Assembly: GCA_949825025.1 (NCBI GenBank)
Contig: OX463786.1
Span: forward strand, 22,759,223 to 22,823,222
Direction of reading: 5' to 3'
DNA length: 64,000 bases
Origin: Siphlonurus alternatus
Lineage: Eukaryota; Arthropoda; Insecta; Ephemeroptera; Siphlonuridae
The number at the start of each line of letters is the position of its first letter. Within the stretch, counting starts at the first letter, position 1. The notes below the pieces were generated by a model that did not search any database, had not been told where the DNA came from, and saw only the letters and a list, made by a program, of their open reading frames with translations. The position numbers and the translations under genes are program-made. Of the stretch, positions 45,696 to 57,076 are shown in pieces.

Positions 45696-46477
45696 GTGAG
45701 ATGACTGGGAAGGAATTATTTGAGTTAGCTGAACTAATATTTACTATAGCTAGTATTAAATATTTGTGGGAATATATAGTTTGGAAATTCATAGCTCAGA
45801 ACTGATTAGAAATACAATAGAGTAGTGGATGTTAATTATATACTGTAGCCTACATAAGAAATATCAAAGAGTTGTCTTCAATTGATCAATTTTCCAGTAA
45901 TTAATGATCATTAAGTTTTTGTCAATGTATTGAACATCAATGGTAAGTATCCATCAGAAAAATTATATAGTCGCCATGTTCGTTTGCTAATTTTGACTCC
46001 TGCTACAACCACCGCGCATTGGCGCACAACCCTTCTGCGCACGTTTTTTCGGCTCGAAGTCAAAACACTACTACCGCGAAATTCTTTAGATGCTCTTTAA
46101 TTAAACTGACCCAAGGCAAATAATAAAAATTTTAACGCAGAAAACGTAAAAGGTTAGTGCCAATACGTAATTTTAAATTTGCAAACATAACTTATTTAGA
46201 GGGTTAACAATAAGCGATCGAAAAATTGCTCCGTATAGGATCTTACGTGCGCCCAATCTTTTTTTGCAAGTAAATGGGAGGACAAAGGATTGGTGATGTC
46301 ATCATGGATGCTGACCATTTCACCCTAATTTTGTAGATTTTTTTACCCTTCTTTCCTAGGCCAAAGTATTATAAAAAATAGACAATTTTTTTTTTTTTTT
46401 TTTTTTGTTTGTTTGTTTCAAGATTGTTTCTGATAAAACATAATAAAAGGTTCATTAAGGTGTTGTTCTCCTTACAG

Positions 46478-46678
46478 CGTCTTCCCTCGCCTGCTGCTCG
46501 TGGCTGCTGCGCTGCGTGGCCATCGACATGAAACTGATAGCCAGCGACCGTCAGCGCTCTCCACTCCTGGCCCTCATGAGACCCCTGCTGGCCTTACCGA
46601 CAGAACCAGAGGTCAACTTTGAGCTGTCTCGAATGAGACCAAGGGGCCCTGCCCTGCTCAGCTTCAGCACTCACAATG
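46478..46678 (+). CDS. Nup205: Nup205-like exon 2
   Basis: Acceptor CTCCTTACAG, 201 bases, donor GTAACT. It encodes (A)SSLACCSWLLRCVAIDM, KLIASDRQRSPLLALMRPLL and the ALPTEPEVNFELSRMRPRG region. No lesion; phase agrees with exon 1 (G|CG) and with exon 3 (G|AT). Confidence 0.85.
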
Positions 46679-46863
46679 GTAACTTTTGTGTGTTCATTTT
46701 TTTAGGTACATTATGTCATGCGAGTATTATGCTGACATGATAGCTGGACTAAACTGTGCATAATAATTTTATAAGAATAGTACAGCAAAAATTTGTTATT
46801 ACATAAAGTTACGGGACCCAGGAAATTAGGTTTGCCTTATATCGACTTTTTCCTATACCACGA

Positions 46864-47505
46864 AATGCTAATTATGACCACAATATTCTTTATTCAATAA
46901 CAAGTTTTACTTAACAACAAGTTACGAAATAATGAGTTTTTACTGCAGTTATAGAAATGTTCAATTTTAATTGTGATTCAATTTTTGCTGTTTTATGCTA
47001 AGAAGGTAGCGTCTTTTTCTCAAACAGATTTGAGTGCTGCTATTATTAGCAACACCTCATTGCATTCAAGTGCTGAAAGAAAGTTTTTGATGTTGACAGA
47101 TCGGCCACTCCAAGTGCGTGAGCTGATTGCTCGACTGCTGCAAAACATGTCTTTGCAGAGCTGGCCGTGCCGGCTCCAAACTTGAAATTCTTTGACCACC
47201 ACCAGGTGAAGATGGTGAGTAACTTTCAAATTTTAATTACATTTTACAAGGCAGGAGGAATTTAGATTTTCATTGAAAGTAATATGATGATCAAAGCCTA
47301 GGCAACAAAACTAGCAACTGGAAGGGAAAAAAATGGGTAATATGTTATTAACAAGGCTATGCTATGTTATAAAAAGATTTTCAAGAGTGTACCACACCCA
47401 CAAAAAACAAAACAAAAAATTGAGGACAGAAAAAAAAAACTTTTAGCCCTGTTATATAATTTGCAGTACCTAAAGTTAGGGTTATATAAACAAGTTTGTA
47501 CTTTT
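46864..47505 (+). repeat. Duplicated exon segment, in-series copy
   Basis: Counterpart of 12463-13125. The intron flanks match closely, including CAAAGCCTAGGCAACAAAAC and GAAGGGAAAAAAATGGGTAA; the poly-A run of the other copy is short here. Confidence 0.85.
47100..47214 (+). pseudogene. Nup205: Nup205-like exon 3, frameshifted
   Basis: Same exon as 12692-12804 but 115 instead of 113 bases. AACGTCTTCTCAGAG has become AACATGTCTTTGCAGAG, shifting the frame so that it ends at a TGA after QSWPCRLQT. One conserved Trp codon (TGG) is also TTG here. The original reading was DRPLQVRELIARLLQNVF and so on. Confidence 0.85.
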
Positions 47506-48082
47506 GTATAATTTTAATATGTATACAACAGTGCTTCATAAAAAAGAAGGTAGGACTTACAGTCTTTCAAACCTTGGTTTACCCATCAAAAATACATAGT
47601 TCATGTATGACCTGTCAATCATCTGCATCAGCTGATAAAAATGGTAGCCAACATGAAAGATTATTCATGGAGCTAGTGGATAGAAATTTTTAAATATTTT
47701 ATGAAGATTTTCACATAAGTTTGGACAGATAAAATATTGCAAAGAAGTTTTAATAATTTAGCAATTATAATGCAACAAGCATCGAGTGTTTTCTATTTAT
47801 TTTCAGCTACTGTATTTTTCTAGTGTTAGAACTATTTTTTGTATTTTATTGGCAACATGGGGCGGAAGAATACAGATCACAGAAATCTACATTGTATTAC
47901 TACGCCGGAGATGATTGACAGGGATAAACGAAGATTTGAAGGACTGTAGTATTGTTTCTATATGTTAAAATAAATATTAATTTTAGTAAACTTAGGCATT
48001 TTTTAAGTTTGTGAGTTGCAAATTAGGTAATGTTTTAAAATATGTTGTACTTTCTTAATGTATTTATTGTTTTACTCTGCAG
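47506..48082. other. Nup205 intron, no feature
   Basis: AT-rich intron sequence. A short GC-rich stretch at 47871-47945 has no exon structure that I can support. Confidence 0.4.
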
Positions 48083-48408
48083 GTACTGAAGGAGTGTGAG
48101 TTTGGTGCCGATGTGGGTGGTGCTCGTGCCGGTCTGGTAGACATCTCGCGGTTGAACCAGAAGCTGCGGTCCGTGCTCAGTGACCCCAGCACCGCCAGTG
48201 CCCTGGGACAAAAGGATGTCATCGCAGCAGAACTGCTTGCTCTCAGGAGGTGCTACTGTACGCCATGAAGCTGAACCACTTGAAGGGTGGGGTTGAGGCA
48301 TGGCGTCAGCTAGTCATGGTACTGTTCTCCGTGGCTCCCGCCGACCTGATACCCCCCATCCATCGCCACTCACTTCTGCTGCTCATCATCAAATTGCTGC
48401 TCCAAAAG
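48083..48408 (+). CDS. Nup205: Nup205-like exon 4, frameshifted
   Basis: Acceptor TTACTCTGCAG, donor GTATGC. The first frame reads VLKECEFGADVGGARAGLVD, ISRLNQKLRSVLSD and ALGQKDVIAAELLAL. Near 48241-48244 the family sequence moves to another frame, QEVLLYAMKLNHLKGGVEAW then RQLVMVLFSVAPADLIPP, and stays open to the exon end. Unshifted, the first frame stops at 48266-48268. Confidence 0.85.
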
Positions 48409-48913
48409 GTATGCAACTATGATAAAGAGAGATTTATATATCTTTGTTTCAAGTAAAATTTTAACTTCTTTAGAAGATTGTTTGAAATTTAGAGCAAAAT
48501 GTGTAAAATGTTGAGGATTTCTTTTTTACTGTATAGTATACTTTATATAAGTTGACGAAATGCATCATTATATAGAATACTAAATTTTGAAATTTTTTAT
48601 CAAAGCTCTTGAAAAGTCATAAAAACAATGTAATTAAAGTACATTAAAAAAAATGTTTAGAGGAAATTTAAGTGATGATACAATTAAAAGTGCAAACTCT
48701 ATTAAGTGATTATCGTACTGAAACTATGCTCTGTTGTATTTAGTAGTTCATCTTTGATGCTGAATAAATAAAAATCACTAAGCTTACACCCCAGCACATT
48801 TATTTATAGACTACAAAACATAAAAATAATATTAGGTTTTGTTTAATCCTCAATATCATCATTTAAATGCAGTAGATTGCTATTTTGATGAAACGTTCTC
48901 TCTATTATCGCAG

Positions 48914-49171
48914 ATGCAGGATCTTCGTCAGCCGGTGAGCTCCCAGGTGGCGACGCTGTGCTCGTCGGTTCTGCTGCTGCTTCTGCAGAGCCTGCGACAG
49001 TGTCACATGCAGGCCCGCACTAGACGCTCCCTCGGCAATGTCTCGGCCGAGTACAACACCTTGAGGGACGAGTCGAGCTCTCTGATCTCAGACCCCCTCG
49101 CTCTTAACATTGACGTACCCACCATCAAGGCAGTGCTGGCGGGGATATCGCAGTGGCTTCATATACCTCTT
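48914..49171 (+). CDS. Nup205: Nup205-like exon 5
   Basis: Acceptor TATTATCGCAG, 258 bases, donor GTGAGT. It encodes MQDLRQPVSSQVATLCSSVL, LLLLQSLRQCHMQ and IDVPTIKAVLAGISQWLHIP. Intact. The assignment rests mainly on position after exon 4 and on helical Leu-rich character, as this part is less conserved in the family. Confidence 0.72.
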
Positions 49172-49297
49172 GTGAGTCAAAAGTGCAGCCTAAATATTTA
49201 TATATATTTTTTTCATTTTTTAATCTTAGGGCATTCTGGAAAATATAAAATTGCAAAGTTATCAGGGAATTTGTAGCCCCTGGTCCTAATGGAATTT

Positions 49298-49300
<3 letters not shown>

Positions 49301-49378
<78 letters not shown>
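49301..49378. repeat. (TA)n microsatellite
   Basis: Pure TA run of about 78 bases. Confidence 0.95.
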
Positions 49379-49382
<4 letters not shown>

Positions 49383-49384
49383 GA

Positions 49385-49508
49385 TCGTATTTGTATACCT
49401 GATATTTTAACTACTGATAGGGGATGTAGAGGAGAACATTTTAAATTTTTTTCAGAATTTTTGTGTGAGGGACTTTTTTTAACATTGGTGGCGTTACCTT
49501 ACCCTTAA
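49385..49508. mobile_element. Half of an ACACGCC-subtype TTAA MITE
   Basis: GTATACCTGATATTTTAACT to GGCGTTACCTTACCCTTAA is the right arm of the MITE seen at 44761-45084. The left arm is replaced by the (TA)n tract. Confidence 0.65.
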
Positions 49509-50054
49509 CATTTTCACAGAAAAAAAAAAATGTTGATTTATTTTCTTATTTTTTAGTAAAATGTTGCTGTTGTTTTTTAATGAAACAAAGATTTAAGAAT
49601 TTTTACTCCAGTTAAATAATTTTAAGCTATTATGTTGCAACAATGTTTTCCCCTAAAGATACATGAATTGTCAATTTTATTTTATTCTGATTTCTCTTCT
49701 CTTAACTGTAAATATTAGGATAGGAATAACCAGCAGGGCCTTACCGATTAAAAAAGTCGCATTAGGTGAAAATCTTAAGCATAGTTAACTCAAAAATTAA
49801 TTACATTGAGTAAATTTAGTAATGTGTGGCCACACAATTTTCCCTCTGACTTCTTCAATCAGTAAGGCCTCGTTGGCTATATCCTGTACTTGTATATCTC
49901 AAATTTAATGTTTTATTTTCCTTAAAAATCAAAATTAAATGTTAAGATGCTACCATATTTTTCCCAGATTTTTTCTTTATATCTATTGTAGATATTTTAC
50001 TGGAAGAGTTATGAGGGCTTCAAGAAGTTACATCGTTAATTCTGGATCACTCAC

Positions 50055-50520
50055 AATGGGCTTACGGGGTGTCATTTTTTTACTGGCTCAATCAAAAGAG
50101 GAGGTCAAAAAATATCCCTTAGATTTTTTTGCGATTTTTTTAAGCACTGCATCATACCTGGAATGGAGATTAAAAATGTCCCTTGACCTGGAGGCTCCAT
50201 CCGCAACGCCTATGACGTCATTACATTCTTTGGGTTAACTATATAATGTTTCTAAACAAACACGTTGCTATGGAAACAAATGATTATTTATAATAAACAA
50301 GCAACAATGTAATAATTTTTTACAAGTGTTATATAGTTGAATCAAAGAATGTAGTGACGTCATAGGCGTTGCGGATGGAGCCTCCAGGTCAAGAGACATT
50401 TTTAATTTCCATTCTAGGTATGATGCAGTGCTAAAAAAAATCGCAAAAAAATCGAAGGGTTATTTTTCGACCTCCTCTTTTGATTGAGCCAGTAAAAAAA
50501 TGACACCCCGTAAGCCCATT
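50055..50520. mobile_element. Foldback element, ~190-bp arms
   Basis: AATGGGCTTACGGGGTGTCA is inverted at the right end as TGACACCCCGTAAGCCCATT. Arms continue with ACTGGCTCAATCAAAAGAGG and TGACCTGGAGGCTCCATCCG, almost without mismatch, to a loop of about 90 bases. Open frames inside are by-products of the arms. It ends about 190 bases before the first dynein exon. Confidence 0.85.
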
Positions 50521-50710
50521 ACAAGTTACACAAACGAAATTGACTTCCTTTGTCAATTTTTTCTTAAAGACGACCTTGCTGTTTGTTCTTGAAGCCTCGA
50601 GCCGGCGCGGACGTTACCCTGCTCTGTTTGAGGGGACGGTCTTGAAATTTTAGAAAGTACCTCTCTTGAACAAGGGTGACGTTCGTGCAGTCCATTGTTT
50701 GGTGTCGCAG

Positions 50711-50823
50711 GCCCACTTTTCCCTCTCTGAGCACGTCCCGACATGTTCCAGATCGAGGACAAGCCCAACATCGTGCTGCTGGTCGCGGGACTACACAAGG
50801 AGGTGCAGAGCCTCATCGCTGAC
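50711..50823 (+). CDS. Dhc64C: Dynein HC tail exon a, frame break
   Basis: Acceptor GGTGTCGCAG, donor GTGAGT. The start reads AHFSLSEHVPTC in one frame, like the family's FAISL-ESVRTYERTC, then continues in another frame as QIEDKPNIVLLVAGLHKEVQ and SLIAD. About ten bases around 50742-50750 appear to be missing relative to the family. Confidence 0.78.
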
Positions 50824-51187
50824 GTGAGTCGTAATTAGATTATTGAACGATACTAGTCATAACTAGTTTTTCCAAATAAACAACAATCTCAGTTACTGTT
50901 ATACGATTTAATACTTTCTACCAGAAGAAATGAAATGAAATAAATTTTAAAAATTTGAGAATGTTCATCTGTTGTGAAGATTTAAGCAAATACAATTTTG
51001 TTTTCTCAACAGCTACAAATTCAAGTCATTGATTTATTTGTTAAATGGAGACAGTAGCTCCATTTTTTATTTCTGTCCATAATTTATTTATTGATAAACT
51101 AATTCATTAGTTGCGTAGTTGCCAAAAGACTTACACCGGTCAGTGTGAAGTTAGATCTAACCGCCTCAATTGATGATTGTGCTGCAG

Positions 51188-51451
51188 GGTATCGGGCTTG
51201 TCTGGGAGAGTTTCAAGCTGGACCGGTACGTGCAGAGGTTTGCGGAGGTGGTCTTCAGCTTCCAGGAGAAGGTGGAGGACCTTCTGGTGCTCGAAGAACA
51301 GTTGGACGCAGACGTCCGCTCTCTGGACACTTGTCCGTACTCGAGCAACACGTTCGCGGACATCCTCGCCAAGATCCAGCACGCCGTGGACGACCTCAGT
51401 CTGAAGCAGTACTCCAACCTGGCAACGTGGGTGGCACGCCTTGATGAGGAG
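51188..51451 (+). CDS. Dhc64C: Dynein HC tail exon b
   Basis: Acceptor TGTGCTGCAG, 264 bases, donor GTGATG. It encodes [60 protein letters not shown] and [20 protein letters not shown] to VARLDEE. The exon is fully open and closely matches animal dynein, with high GC unlike its surroundings. No lesion. Confidence 0.92.
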
Positions 51452-51704
51452 GTGATGCTCCTTTATTCAGAAATGTTATCTTGTTGATAATAAAAATAAT
51501 CACTACCCCCATCCCACAAACATATGTCTGACTTATGATTGCTATCTTCCTAAAATTGTGAAAATCTTGAACCAGCTTTGTAAGTTTATGAAGTTCTGTC
51601 AATGCAGACTTACGAATTTAGTAAAAAAATAAAAATGCTGCTTAACTCTTAATTCCTTTATGTCCACAAAATTAAGTGTTGTAAACATGGAAGATGATTC
51701 GCAG

Positions 51705-51848
51705 GTTGAGAGGAAGTTGGCGGCTCGTCTCCAGGCCGGCATTCAGGCGTGGACCGCCGCGCTCGAAGGCAAGAAGGAGGAGGTGGACCTCAGCATGGAC
51801 ACAGACGCACCCGCATAGCCAACACACAAACCCGGGGGAGACCCTCAG
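51705..51848 (+). CDS. Dhc64C: Dynein HC tail exon c, with stop
   Basis: Acceptor GATTCGCAG, 144 bases, donor GTCAGT. It encodes VERKLAARLQAGIQAWTAAL, EGKKEEVDLSMDTDAPA, stop, PTHKPGGDPQ. The TAG at 51816-51818 lies inside the strongly conserved DTDAP...HKPGG segment, where the family has a sense codon. Confidence 0.9.
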
Positions 51849-51919
51849 GTCAGTGTGTCCAATAAAGCTTGAACAAAAGAATATATATATATATTTATAT
51901 ATAAGTATATATATTCATC

Positions 51920-52520
51920 TACGGAAGTGTAGATGGAGAGATTGATAGGAGAGTAAGTGCTGGCAGGAGGATTGTGGGTAGTATATGGCAGGGTTGTGTC
52001 ACACTGAGCTGTTGTCTAAAACGGCTAAGCTAGCTGTGTATAACTCTGTCCTAATACCAACTTTGATGTATGGATCTGAAGTATGGGTGTGTCAAACAAA
52101 GCATAGAAGTAAGTTGAATGCTGTTGGTATGAGTTTTTTAAGGAATATGTGTGGCAAAACTAGGATGGATAGAGTGAGAAACACATGGGTGATGAATGAG
52201 TGTGGAGTGAAAGAAAGCGTAATTGACAAGTAGGAATGAAGTACACTACGTTGGTTTGGACATGTTGAGAGAATGGGTGATGAACAAATTGCAAAACAGG
52301 TGTGTAAAGGTAGCGTACAAGGCATGAAAGGATTAGGTAGACCTAAAAAGGTTTGGTTGGATGTGATTGAAGAATGTTTGAAGAACAGAAGTGTTAAAAG
52401 TACACAGTGTAATAGAGAGTGCAGAAGGCAAAAGAGTGTTATGAGTATTTCTGAACCAAGTGGAGTATGCAAGAATCAAGTGCTTTGGAGGGCAATTTGT
52501 AGACAGCCGAGGTAATAATG
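51920..52520 (+). mobile_element. Non-LTR reverse transcriptase remnant
   Basis: Frames read KLAVYNSVLIPTLMYGSEVW, RSKLNAVGMSFLRNMCGKTR, then after stops LRWFGHVERMGDEQIAKQV and GLGRPKKVWLDVIEE. This is the C-terminal part of a non-LTR RT (the LPTLLYGSE-W, LRWFGHV-RM, GRPRKTW pattern). Stops at about 52231 and nearby split it, so it is a dead fragment. It starts right after the dynein exon c donor region. Confidence 0.8.
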
Positions 52521-52583
52521 CTGCTGGCTTACCCCGTAAAGGGATATATCATCATGTTATGTATGTATGTATATATATGTATG

Positions 52584-52590
<7 letters not shown>

Positions 52591-52666
<76 letters not shown>
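52591..52666. repeat. (TA)n microsatellite
   Basis: Pure TA run of about 76 bases after a TATG-rich lead. Confidence 0.95.
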
Positions 52667-52668
<2 letters not shown>

Positions 52669-52733
52669 GAGAAATCCGGATTTTTTGTTTTCAGTTTGAT
52701 CTTTGAAATTCCTTCATTTTTGAACTCCTTTGG

Positions 52734-52737
<4 letters not shown>

Positions 52738-52774
<37 letters not shown>

Positions 52775-52948
52775 GGATACACCCCTAAGAGCTTACAGCT
52801 CGCGGCGGGGTACTGGGTAGGGATAAGGTAGGGAACGGATAGTGGCCACGGCCTGCATGCTTACGCGTCCCAGCATTCGCTGAGGTGAGACTGAGGGAAC
52901 CGTGGAAAACCTCAGTCAGGACGGACACCTCTACTTTTTCTCAATGGA
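52738..52948 (-). mobile_element. SINE-like repeat, family 2
   Basis: Reverse orientation: T-run at 52738-52769 (the A-tail), then ACAAGGATACACCCCTAAGA, TCGCGGCGGGGTACTGGGTA, ACCGTGGAAAACCTCAGTCA and AGAGGTGTCC complement to CTTTTTCTCAATGGACC. It adjoins the satellite. Confidence 0.75.
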
Positions 52949-52949
52949 C

Positions 52950-54484
52950 CATTGAAATTACATTATGTTACATGTTTTCAGCGTGATCGTACAAAAATTA
53001 GAAACTTTGGTTTTGTTGCTTTTACTCTCAAGAAGTTTATAGCTGAGATATCCGGGTTTTTTGTTTGCAGTTGGGTCTTTGAAATTCCTTCATTTTCGAA
53101 CTCCTTGGGTCAAATTACATTATGTTAAACGTTTTCAGCGTGATAGTACCAAAATTAGAAACTTTGGTTTTTTTGTTTTTACTCTCAAGAAGTTTATAGC
53201 TAAAAATTACGGGTTTTTTGTTTGCAGTTTGATCTTTGAAATTCCTTCATTTTCGAACTCCTTGGGTCAAATTACATTATGTTAAACGTTTTCAGCGTGA
53301 TCGTACAAAAATTAGAAACTTTGGTTTTCTTGTTTTTACTCTCAAGAAGTTTATAGCTAAAAAATACGGGATTTTTGTTTGCAGTTTGATCTTTGAAATT
53401 CCTTCATTTTCGAACTCCTTGGGTCAAATTACATTATGTTACATGTTTTCAGTGTGATAGTACCAAAATTAGAAATGTTGGTTTTCTTGTTTTAACTCTT
53501 AAAGGAGGGGAACCGCTTCAGCTTTTATATTTTTAACGTGTTATAAATAATGTCAAACTTACTTGTGCACCAAAAAAAAAGTCACCACCCTCCGCCTTCC
53601 ACCAGTTCAGCAGTTGAAATTCAAAAAGAGCGCCAAAGAAAATTGGGGCATATGACGTCAAGATCAAAGATTGGTTGCGCTTGACCAATCATGGCGCTTG
53701 ACGTCATATGCTCCAATTTTCTTTAGCGTGCTTTTTGAATGTCAACTGCTGAACTGGTGGAAGGATGAGGGTAGTGACTATTTTTTTGGTGCACAAGTAA
53801 GTTTGACATCATTTATAACACGTTAAAAATATAAAAGCTGAAGCGGTTCCCCTCCTTTAAGAAGTTTATATCTGAGATATCCGGGTTTTTTGTTTGTGGT
53901 TTTTTCTTTGAAATTCCTTCATTTTTGAACTCCTTGGGTCAAATTACATTATGTTACATGTTTTCAGCGTGACTGTACAAAAATTAGAAACTTTGGTTTT
54001 CTTGTTTTTACTCTCAAGAAGTTTATAGCTGAGATATCCGGGTTTTTTGTTTGCAGTTTGATCTTTGAAATTCCTTCATTTTCGAACTCCTTGGGTCAAA
54101 TTACATTATGTTAAACGTTTTCAGCGTGATAGTACCAAAATTAGAAACTTTGGTTTTCTTGTTTTTACTCTCAAGAAGTTTATAGCTAAAAAATACGGGT
54201 TTTTTGTTTGCAGTTTGATCTTTGAAATTTCTTCATTTTTGAACTCCTTGGGTCAAATTATATTATTTTAAACGTTTTCAGCGTGATCGTACAAAAATTA
54301 GAAACTTTGGTTTTCTTGTTTTTACTCTCAAGAAGTTTATAGCTAAAAAATACGGGTTTTTTGTTTGCAGTTTGATCTTTGAAATTCCTTCATTTTCGAA
54401 CTCCTTGGGTCAAATTACATTATGTTACATGTTTTCAGCGTGATAGTACCAAAATTAGAAATGTTGGTTTTCTTGTTTTAACTC
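52950..54484 (+). repeat. 157-bp satellite with higher-order unit
   Basis: AGAAGTTTAT recurs at 53031, 53188, 53345, then after a MITE at 53860, 54017, 54174 and 54331: exactly 157 bases apart each time. Units contain CCGGGTTTTTTGTTTGCAGT, TTTGAAATTCCTTCATTTTC and CGTTTTCAGCGTGAT. The MITE and its flanks repeat 986 bases later (53499 and 54485), which equals four units plus the MITE. The array therefore amplified after the MITE inserted. Open frames across the units are by-products. Confidence 0.9.
53499..53860. mobile_element. TTAA palindromic MITE (AAAGGAGGGGAACC)
   Basis: TTAA borders. Left TTAAAGGAGGGGAACCGCTT pairs with right AAGCGGTTCCCCTCCTTTAA. Arms of about 170 bases run to a loop near TCAAAGATTGGTTGCG. 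The inserted length, 358 bases net of one TTAA, is what separates the two halves of the satellite array. Confidence 0.88.
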
Positions 54485-54704
54485 TTAAAGGAGGGGAACC
54501 GCTTCAGCTTTTATATTTTTAACGTGTTATAAATAATGTCAAACTTACTTGTGCACCAAAAAAAAAGTCACCACCCTCCGCCTTCCACCAGTTCAGCAGT
54601 TGAAATTCAAAAAGAGCGCCAAAGAAAATTGGGGCATATGACGTCAAGATCAAAGATTGGTTGCGCTTGACCAATCATGGCGCTTGACATGATTGGTCAT
54701 GGCG
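54485..54704. mobile_element. Second MITE copy, truncated at block edge
   Basis: Identical to the left part of 53499-53860, including flanking satellite bases. It loses its right arm at about 54700, where block B begins, after a short local repeat of GATTGGTCATGGCGCTT. Confidence 0.85.
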
Positions 54705-57076
54705 CTTCATATTTGCACTCCCCGGGTCAAGTTACATTACCTCAGATGTTTTTAGCATGATAAGGATTATCATGCTTTCAGGGTAGTAGGAACTAAAACA
54801 TGTCTGGAAAATTCCAAAATCTTTCACTTTAAAAATACCATTGTACCTTTTTTCGAGCGTTATTGACTGAAGACCAAATTTTTTAGAAAAAAATTTACAT
54901 GTTTTCGAGATCCAATTTTCCAGCCTTTAATCATCAAGTCCTAAATAATACTTTCTGAATGCCCCATTGTATATGAGCTAAAGTCGTTGAAAACAACATC
55001 AGACTATCAAAACTGAATCAACTGTTTATTGCTAGGCAAAACTAACGCTCGCCAATAACTTTAAAATATTCAAGTTGCAGCTTTCACCGAGTTTTTGGCA
55101 GTTTTAATTTGTTTTAAAGGACCCATCCGGGCTTTCAATGACCTATTTTTGATCTACACTAATCAGGAAACTCAATAAAAACATTAAAAATTTGCATGTG
55201 CGCACGTTTTACGCAACCGAGAAAGAAAATAGGCTTTGGACATCGCTTTGGTCCATTGAGAAAAAGTAGAGGTGTCCGTCCTGACTGAGGTTTTCCACGG
55301 TTCCCTAAGTCTCACCTCAGCGAATGCTGGGACGCGTAAGCATGCAGGCCGTGGCCACTATCCGTTCCCTACCTTATCCCTACCCAGTACCCCGCCGCGA
55401 GCTGTAAGCTCTTAGGGGTGTATCCTTGTAAAAAAAAAAAAAAAAAAAAAATTTGTTAACTTGTACGTACTAGTAGTTAACAGGGTCATGCTGAGCCGTT
55501 CGAATGTATAGTGGTGGGGATGTTCACTACTACGTCACAGGGCTCACAACAAATCAGCTGCTGCTATTTTCACTACTTCTTCCCCTCCTCTTGTGCTATG
55601 GTTGAACTGGCGTTATTGCTGCGTTAATGTAAATATTTTTTTTAATTTTTTCATGGTGAGATAATTAAAAGATATGATGATTTTAGTTACAATCAATATA
55701 ATTCCCCTTTTATTAAGAACGGTTTGAATGAGATCCGGCTGCTGCCTTTAATGTTAATTGCGAACAGTGTATTTATTAAATGTCAATTAGGCAATGCTGT
55801 ATGAACCTTCGATTGATTGATTGCAAACCTCAAGTTCAGCAAGTTAGAAATGTTAAAGGTGCAAGATGGTAATTTTGTCTAATTAAATACACCATGCTAG
55901 GGAAATGTTTTCTAATATAATTATTGTGTGCATGTCTATGCCTTTAAATTAATATTTATTATTTTTCTATTATGGTTTTAAAGACCACCGCCGATAAGAA
56001 GTAGGCCAATTTATTATGTGCGTGTGTCACTGTTGCGTTTTGTTGCTTTTGTTTGTGGTCTTTTATATATATATATATATATGTGTAATTATTAGAACTT
56101 TAAAGTAATTTCAGTAGTCAATTTGAGATGTCGGAAATCATTGTCTTTGAATTCAAACAAAACTTGTAGGGGACTCGCCATCAGTATGTATATTATAATA
56201 TAGCATGGTAGAACCATCATATGGTCAGCGCTGTCACTTTGACATGGCAGGTAAGAAAGCAATGCACCGTTTGGGTTATGTATTCATATTTTTCTTATTA
56301 TGTATTATTATTATTTTTTTTTTATCTTAAGCTTTCATCTCTTGTTTTGTTGTTTGTTTTTGTTTTTGTTTTCTCATGTCTTTCCCCCCCCCCATTCTTT
56401 TGTATTACTTATCCCAATAAACAAATATTATTATTATTATGTCAAAGTGACAGCGCTAACCATATGATTATTCTACTATATTCAATCTTAGTCTCCTGGA
56501 GCCTTCTGGCCGAAAATTAGAAACTGAGCTGTTCTGAGAAAACCGACATCTTGAAGTTGCTTGATTGAGTTAGATTTAGAACACTTCAATTTTTAAGATT
56601 TCATTTTATTTCTTCTAAAGGAAATCTCATGACTCCGAGCTTCCGAATAAGTAACTGAGGTTAATCATAAAATATAAATTAATTTCAATGTCGAGCCTTA
56701 TTGGGAACAGATTGCATGTTACAGCACGAATAATTGCAATTTTTAGGATACTTATTTTGACTCAGCTTTAAAAATAAATATAAAATTTGTGTTAACACTC
56801 TTAAAATAAATCTTAAACTTCTTTAATCATATTTGCTAAGGAATTAACTATAATATGTATATATATATTAATTGTTAGTGAGAATTTTCTTTGAAAAATA
56901 TATTTTTTGTTCTTAATATTTCATTCAGGAAAAATAATTATAATGAAATATAAATATTATATTCTTTAAAGCTTTAAAATTGATTAAAGAGGAATCAACT
57001 AGCTGGCTCTGATCATTTTTATTTCAACATGCATTATATTACGTAATTATGGTTTTCAAGTTTTTTCCCCCTTTAT

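Larger units (their letters stand above)
45405..49171 (+). pseudogene. Nup205: Nup205 fragment, five exons, frameshifted
   Basis: Five consecutive exons encode an internal segment of nucleoporin Nup205, a large alpha-helical scaffold of the inner ring of the nuclear pore complex. Recognised segments are GVLGTRRTCLHSVLQLLD, SAKPTFRYLRACSDFL, ELSRMRPRG, RPLQVRELIARLLQ and GGVEAWRQLVMVLFSVAPAD. They correspond to roughly residues 790-1130 of the ~2000-residue vertebrate protein (estimate from memory). Splice sites and phases are correct for every junction. However, exon 1 has two compensating frameshifts, exon 3 a 2-base insertion and exon 4 a frameshift near 48243. Both ends of the gene are absent from the window. 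I infer a pseudogene fragment; indel errors in the assembly are the main alternative. Confidence 0.75.
50711..51848 (+). pseudogene. Dhc64C: Cytoplasmic dynein heavy chain tail fragment
   Basis: Three exons encode about 170 residues of the tail of the cytoplasmic dynein 1 heavy chain, the ~4600-residue motor of minus-end microtubule transport. Diagnostic motifs are [60 protein letters not shown] and LAARLQAGIQAWT. This is about residues 1130-1300 of the vertebrate protein (from memory). Lesions: a frame break early in the first exon and an in-frame TAG at 51816-51818 in the third. Upstream and downstream exons are missing; an RT remnant and a microsatellite follow at once. The symbol follows the fly orthologue; paralogy cannot be judged here. 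Confidence 0.78.

Noticed and set aside
50553..50816. Minus-strand frames opposite the dynein exons (also 51140-51417)
   Set aside because: They are shadows of well-supported plus-strand dynein coding sequence.
52950..54271. Repeated FLHFRTPWVKLHYVKRFQRD-type frames
   Set aside because: They are the same 157-bp satellite unit translated; the frame is not kept across units.
52950..54484. CRISPR array
   Set aside because: Regular spacing comes from satellite monomers without unique spacers, and the DNA is eukaryotic.
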